From Flavobacteriaceae bacterium (GTDB lineage: Bacteria; Bacteroidota; Bacteroidia; Flavobacteriales; Flavobacteriaceae): 25,855 bases of DNA. A model generated the notes under the pieces. That model was not told where the DNA came from. It made no database searches and worked only from the letters and a program-made list of their open reading frames with translations. The stretch is from NCBI GenBank assembly GCA_030834365.1, contig JAURFJ010000007.1, positions 1 to 25,855 of the forward strand, given 5' to 3'. The number at the start of each line of letters is the position of its first letter. Positions within the stretch are counted from its first letter, which is position 1. A program made the translations under genes and the position numbers. Of this stretch, positions 1 through 6,929 are shown one piece after another.

Positions 1-100
1 CGCGAGTTCCAAAAAGACGAGCAGGTATAAAGTGCCCGAATTCGTGCAATACAATGAGCAGTGAGAGGCTTACAAAAAATTGAATAATTTGAACGGTCAT
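1..100 (-). CDS. rseP: RseP/site-2 protease family zinc metalloprotease, N-terminal fragment
   Basis: Only the first 33 codons are in the window; the gene continues past position 1. The fragment is a hydrophobic N-terminal helix that carries HEFGH at residues 19-23, the HExxH zinc motif of M50 (site-2) intramembrane proteases. This placement, inside the first transmembrane segment about 20 residues from the start, is characteristic of RseP. Members cut transmembrane anti-sigma factors or remnant signal peptides inside the membrane. The start is the ATG at 100: an in-frame TAA lies nine codons upstream and no other ATG intervenes. A TAACTTTG -7 box sits 19 nt upstream. The gene is divergent from the SCO gene. 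The family call is firm from the motif and its context; the orthologue name is less certain because the PDZ domain and second metal ligand are outside the window. Confidence 0.8.
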   Translation of the reverse strand, partial: MTVQIIQFFVSLSLLIVLHEFGHFIPARLFGTR

Positions 101-119
101 GACGTGTTTTAAGCGAGCA

Positions 120-127
120 CAAAGTTA
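120..127 (-). promoter_or_regulatory. Bacteroidota -7 promoter element for rseP
   Basis: The minus strand reads TAACTTTG, an exact match to the TAnnTTTG element recognised by Bacteroidota primary sigma factors. It ends 19 nt before the ATG at 100. I see no clear TTG -33 element at the expected 17-23 nt spacing, so the call rests on the -7 box and its location. Confidence 0.5.
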
Positions 128-160
128 CCGAATCGCGCCGAAATTGAATGGCACAGGTTG

Positions 161-168
161 TACCTTTA
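161..168 (+). promoter_or_regulatory. Putative -7 promoter element for the SCO gene
   Basis: TACCTTTA matches TAnnTTTG at all but the last fixed base. It lies only 4 nt before the ATG at 173, so transcription from it would give an essentially leaderless mRNA. It also overlaps the upstream TTG (158) that could otherwise serve as a start codon, which argues against that start. Confidence 0.35.
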
Positions 169-172
169 TGGC

Positions 173-847
173 ATGCTTAGATTCTTCGCACGCTTTAGGC
201 TTTTTTTCATTGTTTTATTGGCGCTTTCAAGCGTAATCATTGTGCTGATGTACCAGGCCCTAAAACCTGAAAAGCGCTTACCCATTTATCAGCCTTCGAT
301 GGTAAATCCTGAATTGGTAGACTCTACCCTCGTTTATGTCAAGAAGTACCACAGCATAGCCGATTTTAAGCTGATCAATCAGAACGGAGACACAATAACG
401 CAGGCTAATTATGCCGATAAAATTTACATCGCCGACTTCTTCTTTACCACCTGCCCGACTATATGCCCATTAATGACTGCCAACATGGCTGATATTCAGC
501 AAATCATTAAAGGCGATGAAGAGGTATTGCTGCTCTCTCATTCGGTTACCCCAGAAATCGATTCGGTGCAACAGCTCAAAAAGTACGCGCTTGAAAAGGG
601 CGTAATCGATGCCAAGTGGAATCTAGTAACCGGAGATAAGAAACAGATTTACGAGTTGGCCCGAAAGTCATACTTGGCTGTACTTACTGATGGCGACGGT
701 GGCCCATACGACATGATTCACACCGAAAATTTCATTTTGGTTGACAAAGAGCGTCGCATTCGTGGATTTTATGACGGCACATCGAGCGAAGAAGTCGCCC
801 AATTACTCGAAGACCTGAAAGTCTTGAAATCGTCTTATAGAAACTAG
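173..847 (+). CDS. SCO1/SenC family copper chaperone, membrane anchored
   Basis: This 224-residue protein has one N-terminal transmembrane helix (about residues 5-27) and a thioredoxin-fold domain facing the periplasm. The copper ligands of SCO proteins are visible: Cys94 and Cys98 in a CPTICP motif and His183 in the segment MIHTENF. SCO proteins deliver copper to the CuA site of cytochrome c oxidase or act as thiol-disulfide reductases in its assembly. I start at ATG 173 rather than TTG 158: the TTG lies next to and partly upstream of the putative -7 box, and the ATG gives a normal signal-anchor. It stands alone, divergent from rseP and 58 nt before feoA. No oxidase genes are in view, so the client is inferred from the family. 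Confidence 0.9.
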   Translation: MLRFFARFRLFFIVLLALSSVIIVLMYQALKPEKRLPIYQPSMVNPELVDSTLVYVKKYHSIADFKLINQNGDTITQANYADKIYIADFFFTTCPTICPLMTANMADIQQIIKGDEEVLLLSHSVTPEIDSVQQLKKYALEKGVIDAKWNLVTGDKKQIYELARKSYLAVLTDGDGGPYDMIHTENFILVDKERRIRGFYDGTSSEEVAQLLEDLKVLKSSYRN

Positions 848-881
848 GCACAACCAAAGATTTGGCTTAATTTTACATTTC

Positions 882-897
882 TTTAAATTATTCTAAA
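882..897 (+). promoter_or_regulatory. AT-rich dyad before feoA, possible iron-responsive operator
   Basis: The 16-mer TTTAAATTATTCTAAA is an imperfect palindrome, and its right half (TTATTCTAAA) resembles the half-site of AT-rich Fur-type boxes. It lies 8 nt before the feoA start and just after a weak -7-like sequence TACATTTC (874-881), so a bound repressor would cover the start of transcription. The base composition here makes such dyads easy to find by chance. Confidence 0.3.
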
Positions 898-905
898 TAA
901 GCATA

Positions 906-1133
906 GTGATCTCAATAGATCTTTTGAAGGTAGGGCAGAAGGGCACTATAGTTGAAGAACTAGACACCCACGTTCCTGTGAAGCTCATGGAGATTGGCTG
1001 CCTACCCGGAAACGAGGTAGAGCTGGTTCAAATTGCTCCGCTTAATGACCCCTTGTATTTTTTAGTAGACGGATCACGTATCGCCATTAGACGCGAAATG
1101 GCCCGCTTTGTACATATTGATCTGAAGCCCTAG
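906..1133 (+). CDS. feoA: FeoA, ferrous iron transport accessory protein
   Basis: This 75-residue SH3-like cytoplasmic protein opens with a GTG codon. An in-frame TAA lies four codons upstream (894-896), so no longer start is possible. The family pattern is clear: an N-terminal segment ending VGQKGTIVEEL, a central LMEIGCLPGNEVELVQ block typical of FeoA, and a C-terminal IAIRREMARFV stretch. FeoA works with FeoB in Fe(II) uptake, probably by modulating its GTPase or gating. Only 3 nt separate it from feoB, so the two are one operon. Confidence 0.93.
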   Translation: MISIDLLKVGQKGTIVEELDTHVPVKLMEIGCLPGNEVELVQIAPLNDPLYFLVDGSRIAIRREMARFVHIDLKP

Positions 1134-1136
1134 CCG

Positions 1137-3239
1137 ATGACAAGAGAATTGAAGGTCGCGCTAATCGGAAACCCCAATACGGGTAAATCGTCGATTTTTA
1201 ATGCGCTGACAGGCTTAAGACAAAAGGTTGGAAACTACCCAGGGATAACGGTAGAAAAGAAGACCGGAATATGTCAGTTACCCGCAGGGTTAACTGCCAA
1301 GCTAATCGACTTACCTGGAGCCTACAGCTTAAACACAACATCTTTAGATGAGAGTGTAGCCGTAGAAATTTTGCTGAATAAACGCGACGCAGACTATCCT
1401 GATGTGGTGGTGGTTATCGCCGAGGTTGAGAACCTCAAGCGCAACCTCTTGCTATTCACTCAAATTAAAGATTTGGGCATTAAAACCATTTTGGCGATCA
1501 ACATGTCAGATCGCATGAGCGCATTGGGTGTGGCCTTAGACGTTTCGGCATTAGAAACGGCCTTAGACACGCGAATTGCCTTAATAAGTACCCGAAAGAA
1601 TAGCGGAATAGATGCACTCAAGCAGCTGTTAGTTGAGCACGAATCGCTCTCAGAGAACCCTGTGCTCGACATCAACAAGGTAGATCTAGCTTATTTCGAG
1701 GGGCTGAAGAAAACCTATCCGAAAATCAGCTTGTACAAGCTGTGGCTGGCTATCACTCAAGACGTAAACTTTATGCCTATCGAGCGCCAAAGCATAGCCG
1801 ATCAGTCAGGGTTCAGCACAAAATCGAAAGAAGAATTAAAGCGCATGCAGCACAGAGAAACAGTGCTGCGTTATCAGTTTATAAACGAGGCCTTAAAACT
1901 GGGTTACGAGAAAGATTTCTCAAAAGCCGATGGGTTTCAGGGCCATTTAGACAGGCTCTTTACTCACAAACTCTGGGGTTACCTCATCTTTTTTGTGATT
2001 TTGTTCAGCATCTTTCAGGTGATCTTCGATTTTAGCAGTTACCCAATGGATGCTATAGACGGTTTTTTCGGGCAGTTAGCTGAATGGGTAAAAGTTATAC
2101 TACCCCCTGGGGTGCTCACCAATCTTGTAGCAGAGGGCATCATTGCCGGAATAGGGGGTGTGGTCATCTTTATTCCTCAGATTGCCTTTTTGTTCTTTTT
2201 CATCTCACTGCTCGAAGAATCGGGTTATATGTCTCGGGTGGTTTTTTTGATGGACAGGCTGATGCGTCCGTTTGGGTTAAGCGGAAAAAGCGTGGTACCA
2301 CTGATGTCAGGAATGGCCTGCGCGATTCCGGCCGTTATGGCCACCCGCACCATTGAGAATTGGAAAGAGCGTTTGGTCACCATCTTAGTGGTGCCGTTTA
2401 CTACGTGTTCGGCTAGGCTTCCGGTTTACCTCATTATCATAGCCCTGGTTATCCCTGAAGGACGCTTTTTTGGCCTCGGATACCAAGCCCTGGTGCTTAC
2501 CGGCTTGTATTTACTCGGATTTTTGGCATCACTGCTCGCAGCTGCCTTGCTCAGCCGCAATTTAAAGATTGACCGCAAGAATTTTTTCATGGTTGAGATG
2601 CCCACGTTTAAAACACCCCAACTAAAAAATGTGGGGTTTACGGTATTCGAAAAGACCAAGAGTTTTGTGGTTGGGGCCGGACAGGTCATTCTTGCCCTGT
2701 CAATCGTTATCTGGTTCTTAGGCTCAAACGGATATTCTGATGAATTCAAGAACGCAGAGCAATTGGTTGCCGAACAGTTACAGTCTGAGCAATCTTCTCT
2801 GAGCTCGATTGAAATCGAACGCGCAATTTCAAGCTTTAAACTAGAGCACTCTTACATCGGGCAGCTAGGAAAATTCATAGAGCCCGCGGTACGCCACTTG
2901 GGATACGACTGGAAAATAGGAATCGCTCTACTCACTTCTTTCGCCGCTCGTGAGGTTTTTGTGGGTACACTTGCCACCATTTATAGTGTGCAAGATGGCG
3001 AAGAATCAACTATAACTGGCAGAATGGCCCTAGAGCGTGATACGCTCGGAAAGCCTGTGTTTAATTTGGCTACTGGAGCCTCGATTCTCATCTTTTACGC
3101 TTTAGCCATGCAATGCATGAGCACCCTGGCCGTTGTGAAGAAAGAAACCAATTCATGGAAATGGCCCATGATACAACTGGTCTTCATGACCGTGTTAGCC
3201 TATACTGCCTCTTTGCTCACCTATCAAATTCTCGCCTGA
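1137..3239 (+). CDS. feoB: FeoB, ferrous iron transporter with GTPase domain
   Basis: This 700-residue inner-membrane Fe(II) transporter is full length for the family. The N-terminal G domain is complete: G1 GNPNTGKS (11-18), a G2 region around GITVEKK (36-42), G3 DLPG (58-61), and G4 NMSD (122-125). A helical linker follows to about residue 275. The membrane part starts near residue 280 and holds the two FeoB gate regions: ESGYMSR...MSGMACAIPAVMATRTI at about 361-406 with a conserved Cys, and TTCSARLPVY at 422-431. The late segment MQCMSTLAVVKKE (658-670) is also typical. It follows feoA and overlaps the next small gene by one base (TGATG). Confidence 0.96.
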   Translation: MTRELKVALIGNPNTGKSSIFNALTGLRQKVGNYPGITVEKKTGICQLPAGLTAKLIDLPGAYSLNTTSLDESVAVEILLNKRDADYPDVVVVIAEVENLKRNLLLFTQIKDLGIKTILAINMSDRMSALGVALDVSALETALDTRIALISTRKNSGIDALKQLLVEHESLSENPVLDINKVDLAYFEGLKKTYPKISLYKLWLAITQDVNFMPIERQSIADQSGFSTKSKEELKRMQHRETVLRYQFINEALKLGYEKDFSKADGFQGHLDRLFTHKLWGYLIFFVILFSIFQVIFDFSSYPMDAIDGFFGQLAEWVKVILPPGVLTNLVAEGIIAGIGGVVIFIPQIAFLFFFISLLEESGYMSRVVFLMDRLMRPFGLSGKSVVPLMSGMACAIPAVMATRTIENWKERLVTILVVPFTTCSARLPVYLIIIALVIPEGRFFGLGYQALVLTGLYLLGFLASLLAAALLSRNLKIDRKNFFMVEMPTFKTPQLKNVGFTVFEKTKSFVVGAGQVILALSIVIWFLGSNGYSDEFKNAEQLVAEQLQSEQSSLSSIEIERAISSFKLEHSYIGQLGKFIEPAVRHLGYDWKIGIALLTSFAAREVFVGTLATIYSVQDGEESTITGRMALERDTLGKPVFNLATGASILIFYALAMQCMSTLAVVKKETNSWKWPMIQLVFMTVLAYTASLLTYQILA

Positions 3240-3364
3240 TGCTACAGACTGTTTTTGTATACGGAATGCTTGCTCTAGCGATACTCTATTTAATGCGCAA
3301 ATGGGGAGGCTTTTCAAAAAGAAAGACGAATAACGACTGCGATTGTGGCTCTGGCTGCCACTAA
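3239..3364 (+). CDS. FeoB-associated Cys-rich membrane peptide, 41 aa
   Basis: The ATG uses the last base of the feoB stop codon (TGATG), which implies translational coupling. The 41-residue product has one hydrophobic helix (about residues 4-19), a basic stretch (RKWGG then KRK), and a Cys-rich tail with the spacing CDCGSGCH. This is the layout of the FeoB-associated Cys-rich membrane proteins found after feoB in many bacteria. Their role is not settled; iron binding or FeoB regulation is proposed from the cysteines and the linkage. A longer frame is open upstream in this phase but lies inside feoB and would not be used. The stop codon overlaps the stop of the convergent DUF2141 gene. Confidence 0.85.
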   Translation: MLQTVFVYGMLALAILYLMRKWGGFSKRKTNNDCDCGSGCH

Positions 3365-3801
3365 AGACTTTTTAACTGCACTTCAATACCATTTTCTTGC
3401 GGAAATGCGAAAGAGGCGTTCTCGAACGAAGGCGGACCAAAAAGACCCATTTTAGCCTTAGAGAAACCAAATGGCTCTTGTGGTATACCTAGCTTGTTGC
3501 GATCTAAAAGTCCGTTCTCGTTGAGGTCTTCAAAAACTACCAGGGCGTAGGTTCCCGGATCTAACTGTTCTACCACAAACTCCAGGGTGTTATTTGCCAT
3601 CTGCTGTTGGCCTTTAAGTACCTTTCCTTTTTCGGTCAAAAAATGCGCCTCCTCAGCATAAGCTACCACCACAATAGCCCCCCCGACAGACGAGGTGTTC
3701 TTGATGAGTAGTTTAAGAAGGTCATTCTCCGTATGTGCCGGAGTCTGCAGGCCCATGAATGCGAAACCTAGCGACCACAGTAGTGCAATCATATGATTCA
3801 T
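3361..3801 (-). CDS. DUF2141 family secreted protein
   Basis: This 146-residue protein has an N-terminal hydrophobic signal (about residues 4-18) and the DUF2141 signature: EDLNENGLLDRNKLGIPQEP at about 91-110, then GFS and GPPSFENASF. The Asp/Asn-rich run resembles a calcium-binding loop. Members are small exported beta-rich proteins of unknown function. A second in-frame ATG three codons in (3792) would also work as a start. The gene lies 26 nt downstream of the ZIP transporter on the same strand, so they probably form one operon. Its stop overlaps that of the Cys-rich peptide gene (4-nt convergent overlap). Confidence 0.85.
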   Translation of the reverse strand: MNHMIALLWSLGFAFMGLQTPAHTENDLLKLLIKNTSSVGGAIVVVAYAEEAHFLTEKGKVLKGQQQMANNTLEFVVEQLDPGTYALVVFEDLNENGLLDRNKLGIPQEPFGFSKAKMGLFGPPSFENASFAFPQENGIEVQLKSL

Positions 3802-3827
3802 AGCTTTTTAGCTAATATACAACCCAT

Positions 3828-4649
3828 TTAGCCCAGTGCGACATCGAGCACCATCATCACAACAAATCCGGCGATGAACCCCATCGAAGCGATGTCGGTG
3901 TATTTATCCCGCTGCGTTTCTGGAATGACCTCTTCGATGACCACAAAGATCATCGCTCCGGCCGCAAAGGCTAATGCGTAGGGCAATAGGGGCTGAAAGG
4001 TGTAAACAGCCCATGCGCCAAGCACAGCAGCAAAGGGTTCAACCATAGCCGAAGACTGGCCTAGCATAAAACTTCTTCTGCGACTCAGCCCATGCCTTCT
4101 AAGGGGCATAGCTACAGCGAAACCTTCGGGAAAGTTTTGCAGTCCGATTCCGATGGCCAAGGTAACGGCTCCGGCTATGGTGGCGCCTTCGAATCCGGCG
4201 GCCACTCCGCCAAAGAGAACCCCCACGGCAAGCCCCTCAGGAATATTGTGCAGCGTGATAGCCAAGGTGAGCAAGGTAGTGCGATGCCAAGGGGTCTTAA
4301 CACCCTCCTTTTCGTGCTCCTTAAAGTTGATGTGAATATGTGGTAAAAACTTGTCTAAAACGAAGATAAATGCGGCGCCAAGAATGAATCCGATGGCGGC
4401 CGGAATGACCTTCACAAACCCCTCGCCGGCACTCATTTCAATGCCAGGGGCAAGAAGACTCCAAAAACTGGCGGCTACCATTACCCCTCCTGTAAAACCG
4501 AGAAATCCATCGAGGACGGCTCGATTCATGGTTTTAAAAAAGAAGACTAGGGCGGCGCCTGCAGCCGTTACTCCCCAGGTAAACAGGGTGGCAATAAGCG
4601 CACCCATGATCGGATGTAGGCCTTCAAAAAACGCTAGAATTGACTGCAT
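3828..4649 (-). CDS. ZIP family divalent metal transporter (GufA/ZIP11 type)
   Basis: A 273-residue integral membrane protein with about eight hydrophobic helices. The metal-binding signatures of the ZIP family are present: HNIPEGLAVGV in TM4 (135-145) and QNFPEGFAVAM in TM5 (171-181), the combination seen in GufA/ZIP11-type members. A His-rich loop (HIHINFKEHEKE, about 104-115) between helices is a likely cytoplasmic metal-sensing or binding loop. It probably imports Zn(II) or similar ions. The frame is open back to 4715, but a TAGTTTTG -7 box at 4670-4677 lies downstream of that start, so I choose ATG 4649, which also gives a normal N-terminus. It is divergent from crtY and probably co-transcribed with the DUF2141 gene. 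Confidence 0.9.
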   Translation of the reverse strand: MQSILAFFEGLHPIMGALIATLFTWGVTAAGAALVFFFKTMNRAVLDGFLGFTGGVMVAASFWSLLAPGIEMSAGEGFVKVIPAAIGFILGAAFIFVLDKFLPHIHINFKEHEKEGVKTPWHRTTLLTLAITLHNIPEGLAVGVLFGGVAAGFEGATIAGAVTLAIGIGLQNFPEGFAVAMPLRRHGLSRRRSFMLGQSSAMVEPFAAVLGAWAVYTFQPLLPYALAFAAGAMIFVVIEEVIPETQRDKYTDIASMGFIAGFVVMMVLDVALG

Positions 4650-4658
4650 TCCTATTTT

Positions 4659-4675
4659 GTTTTGATAGACAAAAC
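4659..4675 (-). promoter_or_regulatory. 17-bp inverted repeat at the ZIP promoter
   Basis: GTTTTG-ATAGA-CAAAAC is a perfect 6-bp dyad with a 5-nt spacer. It overlaps the -7 box of the ZIP gene (4670-4677, minus strand) and would cover its start of transcription, a position suited to a metal-responsive repressor. The regulator is not identifiable from sequence, and the AT-rich setting leaves a real chance of coincidence. Confidence 0.3.
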
Positions 4676-4677
4676 TA
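4670..4677 (-). promoter_or_regulatory. -7 promoter element for the ZIP transporter
   Basis: The minus strand reads TAGTTTTG, an exact TAnnTTTG match, 20 nt before the ATG at 4649. It supports that start over the upstream in-frame ATG at 4715. No convincing -33 TTG was found. Confidence 0.45.
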
Positions 4678-4700
4678 ATCGATTTGACTGAAATAGGCCC

Positions 4701-4708
4701 TATCTTTA
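4701..4708 (+). promoter_or_regulatory. Putative -7 promoter element for lycopene cyclase
   Basis: TATCTTTA fits TAnnTTTG except for the last base and ends 5 nt before the ATG at 4714, so the transcript would be leaderless or nearly so. A small perfect dyad, ATAGG-C-CCTAT (4693-4703), overlaps the box. A TTTG at 4683-4686 is 14 nt upstream, shorter than the usual -33 spacing. Confidence 0.35.
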
Positions 4709-4713
4709 TTTTC

Positions 4714-5859
4714 ATGATCTTCGATTACGCCATCATCGGGGCAGGCGCCTCGGGTTCTTTACTCGCATCGTCTTTACTGTCTCATGAGCATTTTTCAGGC
4801 TGTTCGTTGCTCATCATTGATCGCCCCGGAGAGGCGTACAAAGACCGCACTTGGTGTTTTTGGTCTGATAAGCCTCACCCTTTAGACCATTTGGTCTCGC
4901 ATAGATGGTCAATGATCTATGCCGGAGATGCGCAGCATCCGACTTACCAATCAATTGCGCCTTATACCTATCAGTTGATCAAGGGCGCAGATTTTCACCA
5001 TCATTTTAGGCCTCTAATAAAGGCCGATAATCGGGTGCATTGGGTAGATGGTGAAGCCCTAATGCTTACCGAAGACGAGCAGCATGTGACGATTAAAACC
5101 GATGGAGACTCCTTCTCTGCCTATCGCGTTTTTGATTCGCGATTTGACTACGAGCAGTTGATGCAATCAAAACGCTATCCCGTTTTGCAACAGCATTTTG
5201 TGGGACTTTTTGTCAAGACTAAAGTGCCCAGTTTTAACCCAGATCAGGCTCTTTTTATGGATTTCAGCGTGCACCAAAAGGGCAACACCCGATTCATGTA
5301 TGTCTTGCCCACCGCAGCCGATCAGGCGCTTGTCGAGTACACCTTGTTTTCACACGAAAGGCTATCACGCCAAGCCTATTTGAATGAAATTGAGTCTTAC
5401 CTCGCTAACAGGGGAATCACTGACTATGAGGTCACACAGACAGAAGAAGGAAGCATACCTATGTCGTGCTACCCCCTTTGGCAGAAGCATTCTTCACGCA
5501 TTATCCCTATTGGGCTGGGGGCCGGATGGGCCAAGCCCTCAACCGGTTTCACCTTTGATCGAACGGTGGTCAGGGTGCAGCGTCTAGTTAGGGCGCTTAT
5601 TAAAGGTCACTCATTAGATTCGGTGCAGCAGAAAGATCGATTCTGGTTCTACGATTTGCTTTTATTGGATATACTCGATCAACAAAATCACCTTGGGGCC
5701 TCTATATTTACCCGTCTTTTTCAGCGGCGTAAGCCTCAACTTATCCTTAAATTTTTAGGTGAAAAAACCCACTTCCTACAAGAGCTATCGATTATGGCTG
5801 CCAACAAACCCTGGCCTTTCTTAAAGGCCTTCTTTGTGCGGTTGTTTAAAGGTTTCTAA
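4714..5859 (+). CDS. crtY: Lycopene beta-cyclase (CrtY/CrtL family flavoprotein)
   Basis: This 381-residue protein opens with a dinucleotide-binding Rossmann motif (IIGAGASGS, about 7-15). It continues with the segment IIDRPG...KDRTWCFW (44-50 for DRTWCFW), a strong signature of bacterial lycopene cyclases. The enzyme closes the ends of lycopene to beta-ionone rings, giving beta-carotene, with reduced FAD as cofactor and no net redox change. I start at ATG 4714; the 30-nt longer frame begins with TTG and lies across the promoter. It stands apart from other carotenoid genes (no crtI, crtB or crtZ in the window). Its 3' end overlaps the convergent isoprenyl diphosphate synthase gene by 14 nt. 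Confidence 0.9.
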   Translation: MIFDYAIIGAGASGSLLASSLLSHEHFSGCSLLIIDRPGEAYKDRTWCFWSDKPHPLDHLVSHRWSMIYAGDAQHPTYQSIAPYTYQLIKGADFHHHFRPLIKADNRVHWVDGEALMLTEDEQHVTIKTDGDSFSAYRVFDSRFDYEQLMQSKRYPVLQQHFVGLFVKTKVPSFNPDQALFMDFSVHQKGNTRFMYVLPTAADQALVEYTLFSHERLSRQAYLNEIESYLANRGITDYEVTQTEEGSIPMSCYPLWQKHSSRIIPIGLGAGWAKPSTGFTFDRTVVRVQRLVRALIKGHSLDSVQQKDRFWFYDLLLLDILDQQNHLGASIFTRLFQRRKPQLILKFLGEKTHFLQELSIMAANKPWPFLKAFFVRLFKGF

Positions 5860-6823
5860 GTAGCAGCGCCTCACTAAATGCAGCAAGGGTGGTGGTTTTT
5901 ATGCCTCTTTTCTCAAGTGAACTCAATATGTGTTGGCTTTCTTTAGTGTAGGCATGCACCGCCTTTCTAGTGGCTTCTGCAGCTCCACTTTCGGTAAATA
6001 ATCGCTTCACCACAGTCACTTTTTCTTCTAATGTGGTATCATCGTTTATGCCAAACCAGTGATCGAGGGTTTTGCGCTGCTCGATTGAGCCTAATTCTTG
6101 AAGTTTGATCACCAAATAGGTTTTCTTGTTTTCAAGAATGTCTCCGCCCACTTGCTTTCCGAAGGTCTCAGGGTCGCCAAACGCATCGAGGTAGTCGTCT
6201 TGAATTTGAAAGGCGGTACCTAGGGCTAACCCAAAGTCGTAAAACAGCTCGGCACTCTCAGCATCAGCCGATCCAATGAGGGCACCCATCTTAAGTGCTG
6301 CCGCCACTAGAACAGCCGTTTTGAACTGTATCATTTTAAGGTATGCGTGCTCACTAACAGCGGCTAACTGCTCAAAGGCGACATCGTATTCTTGCCCTTC
6401 GCAAACCTCTAATGCGGTTTTGCTGAATAAGGCCATGAGCTCGGCTTGCAGGCCAGGGTTATAGAAAGCGAATTGCTGATAGGCGAGTATCAGCATGGCA
6501 TCTCCTGATAAGATGCCGGTATTCAAATTCCACTTGGAGTGCACCGTTGCCTTCCCCCTTCTCAGCGGAGCTTCGTCCATGATGTCGTCGTGAATCAATG
6601 TAAAATTGTGAAAGAGCTCAACGGCTAGGGCCGCCTTTTCTGCTTCACCGTACGCATTTTTACAGGCCTCACAGGCGGCAAGTACAAGGCAAGGACGCAG
6701 TCGTTTTCCGCCCAATTCTAAGATATAGGCTATCGGATCGTAAAGCCCTTTGGGCTCTGAAGGTAATTTGTAGGTCTTTAAAGACTGCTCAAAAGCGGTC
6801 TGGTAGGGAGCAAAACAGTCCAT
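5846..6823 (-). CDS. Short-chain isoprenyl diphosphate synthase (FPP/GGPP synthase type)
   Basis: A 325-residue trans-prenyltransferase that adds isopentenyl diphosphate units to an allylic primer. Both Mg-binding Asp motifs are present: the first as DDIMD (79-83) followed by RRG, the second as DDYLD (209-213). GGKRLRP (38-44) is the usual IPP-binding block. The first motif lacks the two-residue insertion (DDxxxxD) typical of bacterial FPP synthases, and Phe74 lies five residues before it; this pattern fits geranylgeranyl-forming enzymes, which would suit carotenoid synthesis. Chain length is inferred and could be C15 or C20. It is convergent with lycopene cyclase and divergent from tetR. Confidence 0.88.
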   Translation of the reverse strand: MDCFAPYQTAFEQSLKTYKLPSEPKGLYDPIAYILELGGKRLRPCLVLAACEACKNAYGEAEKAALAVELFHNFTLIHDDIMDEAPLRRGKATVHSKWNLNTGILSGDAMLILAYQQFAFYNPGLQAELMALFSKTALEVCEGQEYDVAFEQLAAVSEHAYLKMIQFKTAVLVAAALKMGALIGSADAESAELFYDFGLALGTAFQIQDDYLDAFGDPETFGKQVGGDILENKKTYLVIKLQELGSIEQRKTLDHWFGINDDTTLEEKVTVVKRLFTESGAAEATRKAVHAYTKESQHILSSLEKRGIKTTTLAAFSEALLLRNL

Positions 6824-6836
6824 GTTGCAATTTGTT

Positions 6837-6844
6837 CAAAAATA
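6837..6844 (-). promoter_or_regulatory. -7 promoter element for the isoprenyl diphosphate synthase
   Basis: The minus strand reads TATTTTTG, an exact TAnnTTTG match, ending 13 nt before the ATG at 6823. This and the tetR promoter share the 106-bp divergent intergenic region. Confidence 0.5.
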
Positions 6845-6879
6845 GGTAAAACGGCTCAGGTTAAATTTTCATTAACTGA

Positions 6880-6907
6880 GGAAACTTTTTTAGTTTTTAA
6901 AGTTTCC
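6880..6907 (+). promoter_or_regulatory. 28-bp perfect inverted repeat, probable TetR operator
   Basis: GGAAACTTT, ten spacer bases, then AAAGTTTCC: a perfect 9-bp inverted repeat. Half-site centres are 19 bp apart, close to two turns of B-DNA, so both halves face the same side. It ends 7 nt before the -7 box (6915-6922) of tetR and covers the place where the -33 element should be. A dyad at this spot in front of a tetR-led efflux operon is what an autoregulatory operator would look like. It lies about 35 bp upstream of the divergent isoprenyl synthase -7 box, so an effect there is possible. Function is inferred from position only. Confidence 0.6.
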
Positions 6908-6914
6908 ATTGATG

Positions 6915-6922
6915 TATATTTG
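6915..6922 (+). promoter_or_regulatory. -7 promoter element for the tetR-efflux operon
   Basis: TATATTTG, followed by C, is an exact match to the TAnnTTTG consensus. It ends 7 nt before the GTG at 6930. It sits inside the longer possible frame that begins at 6909/6912, so those upstream starts would not be on the transcript. Confidence 0.55.
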
Positions 6923-6929
6923 CAGCGCT

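Noticed and set aside
854..865. CCAAA-GA-TTTGG dyad after the SCO gene
   Set aside because: Too short for a stable hairpin, no T-run follows, so not a terminator; chance is likely.
2084..2356. 90-codon open frame inside feoB
   Set aside because: It lies out of frame within conserved FeoB membrane segments; Cys/His content comes from frame shift of hydrophobic codons.
3787..3798. Perfect 12-bp palindrome AATCATATGATT
   Set aside because: It lies inside the first codons of the DUF2141 gene and is explained by the Met-Asn-His-Met-Ile coding sequence; no regulatory role is supported.
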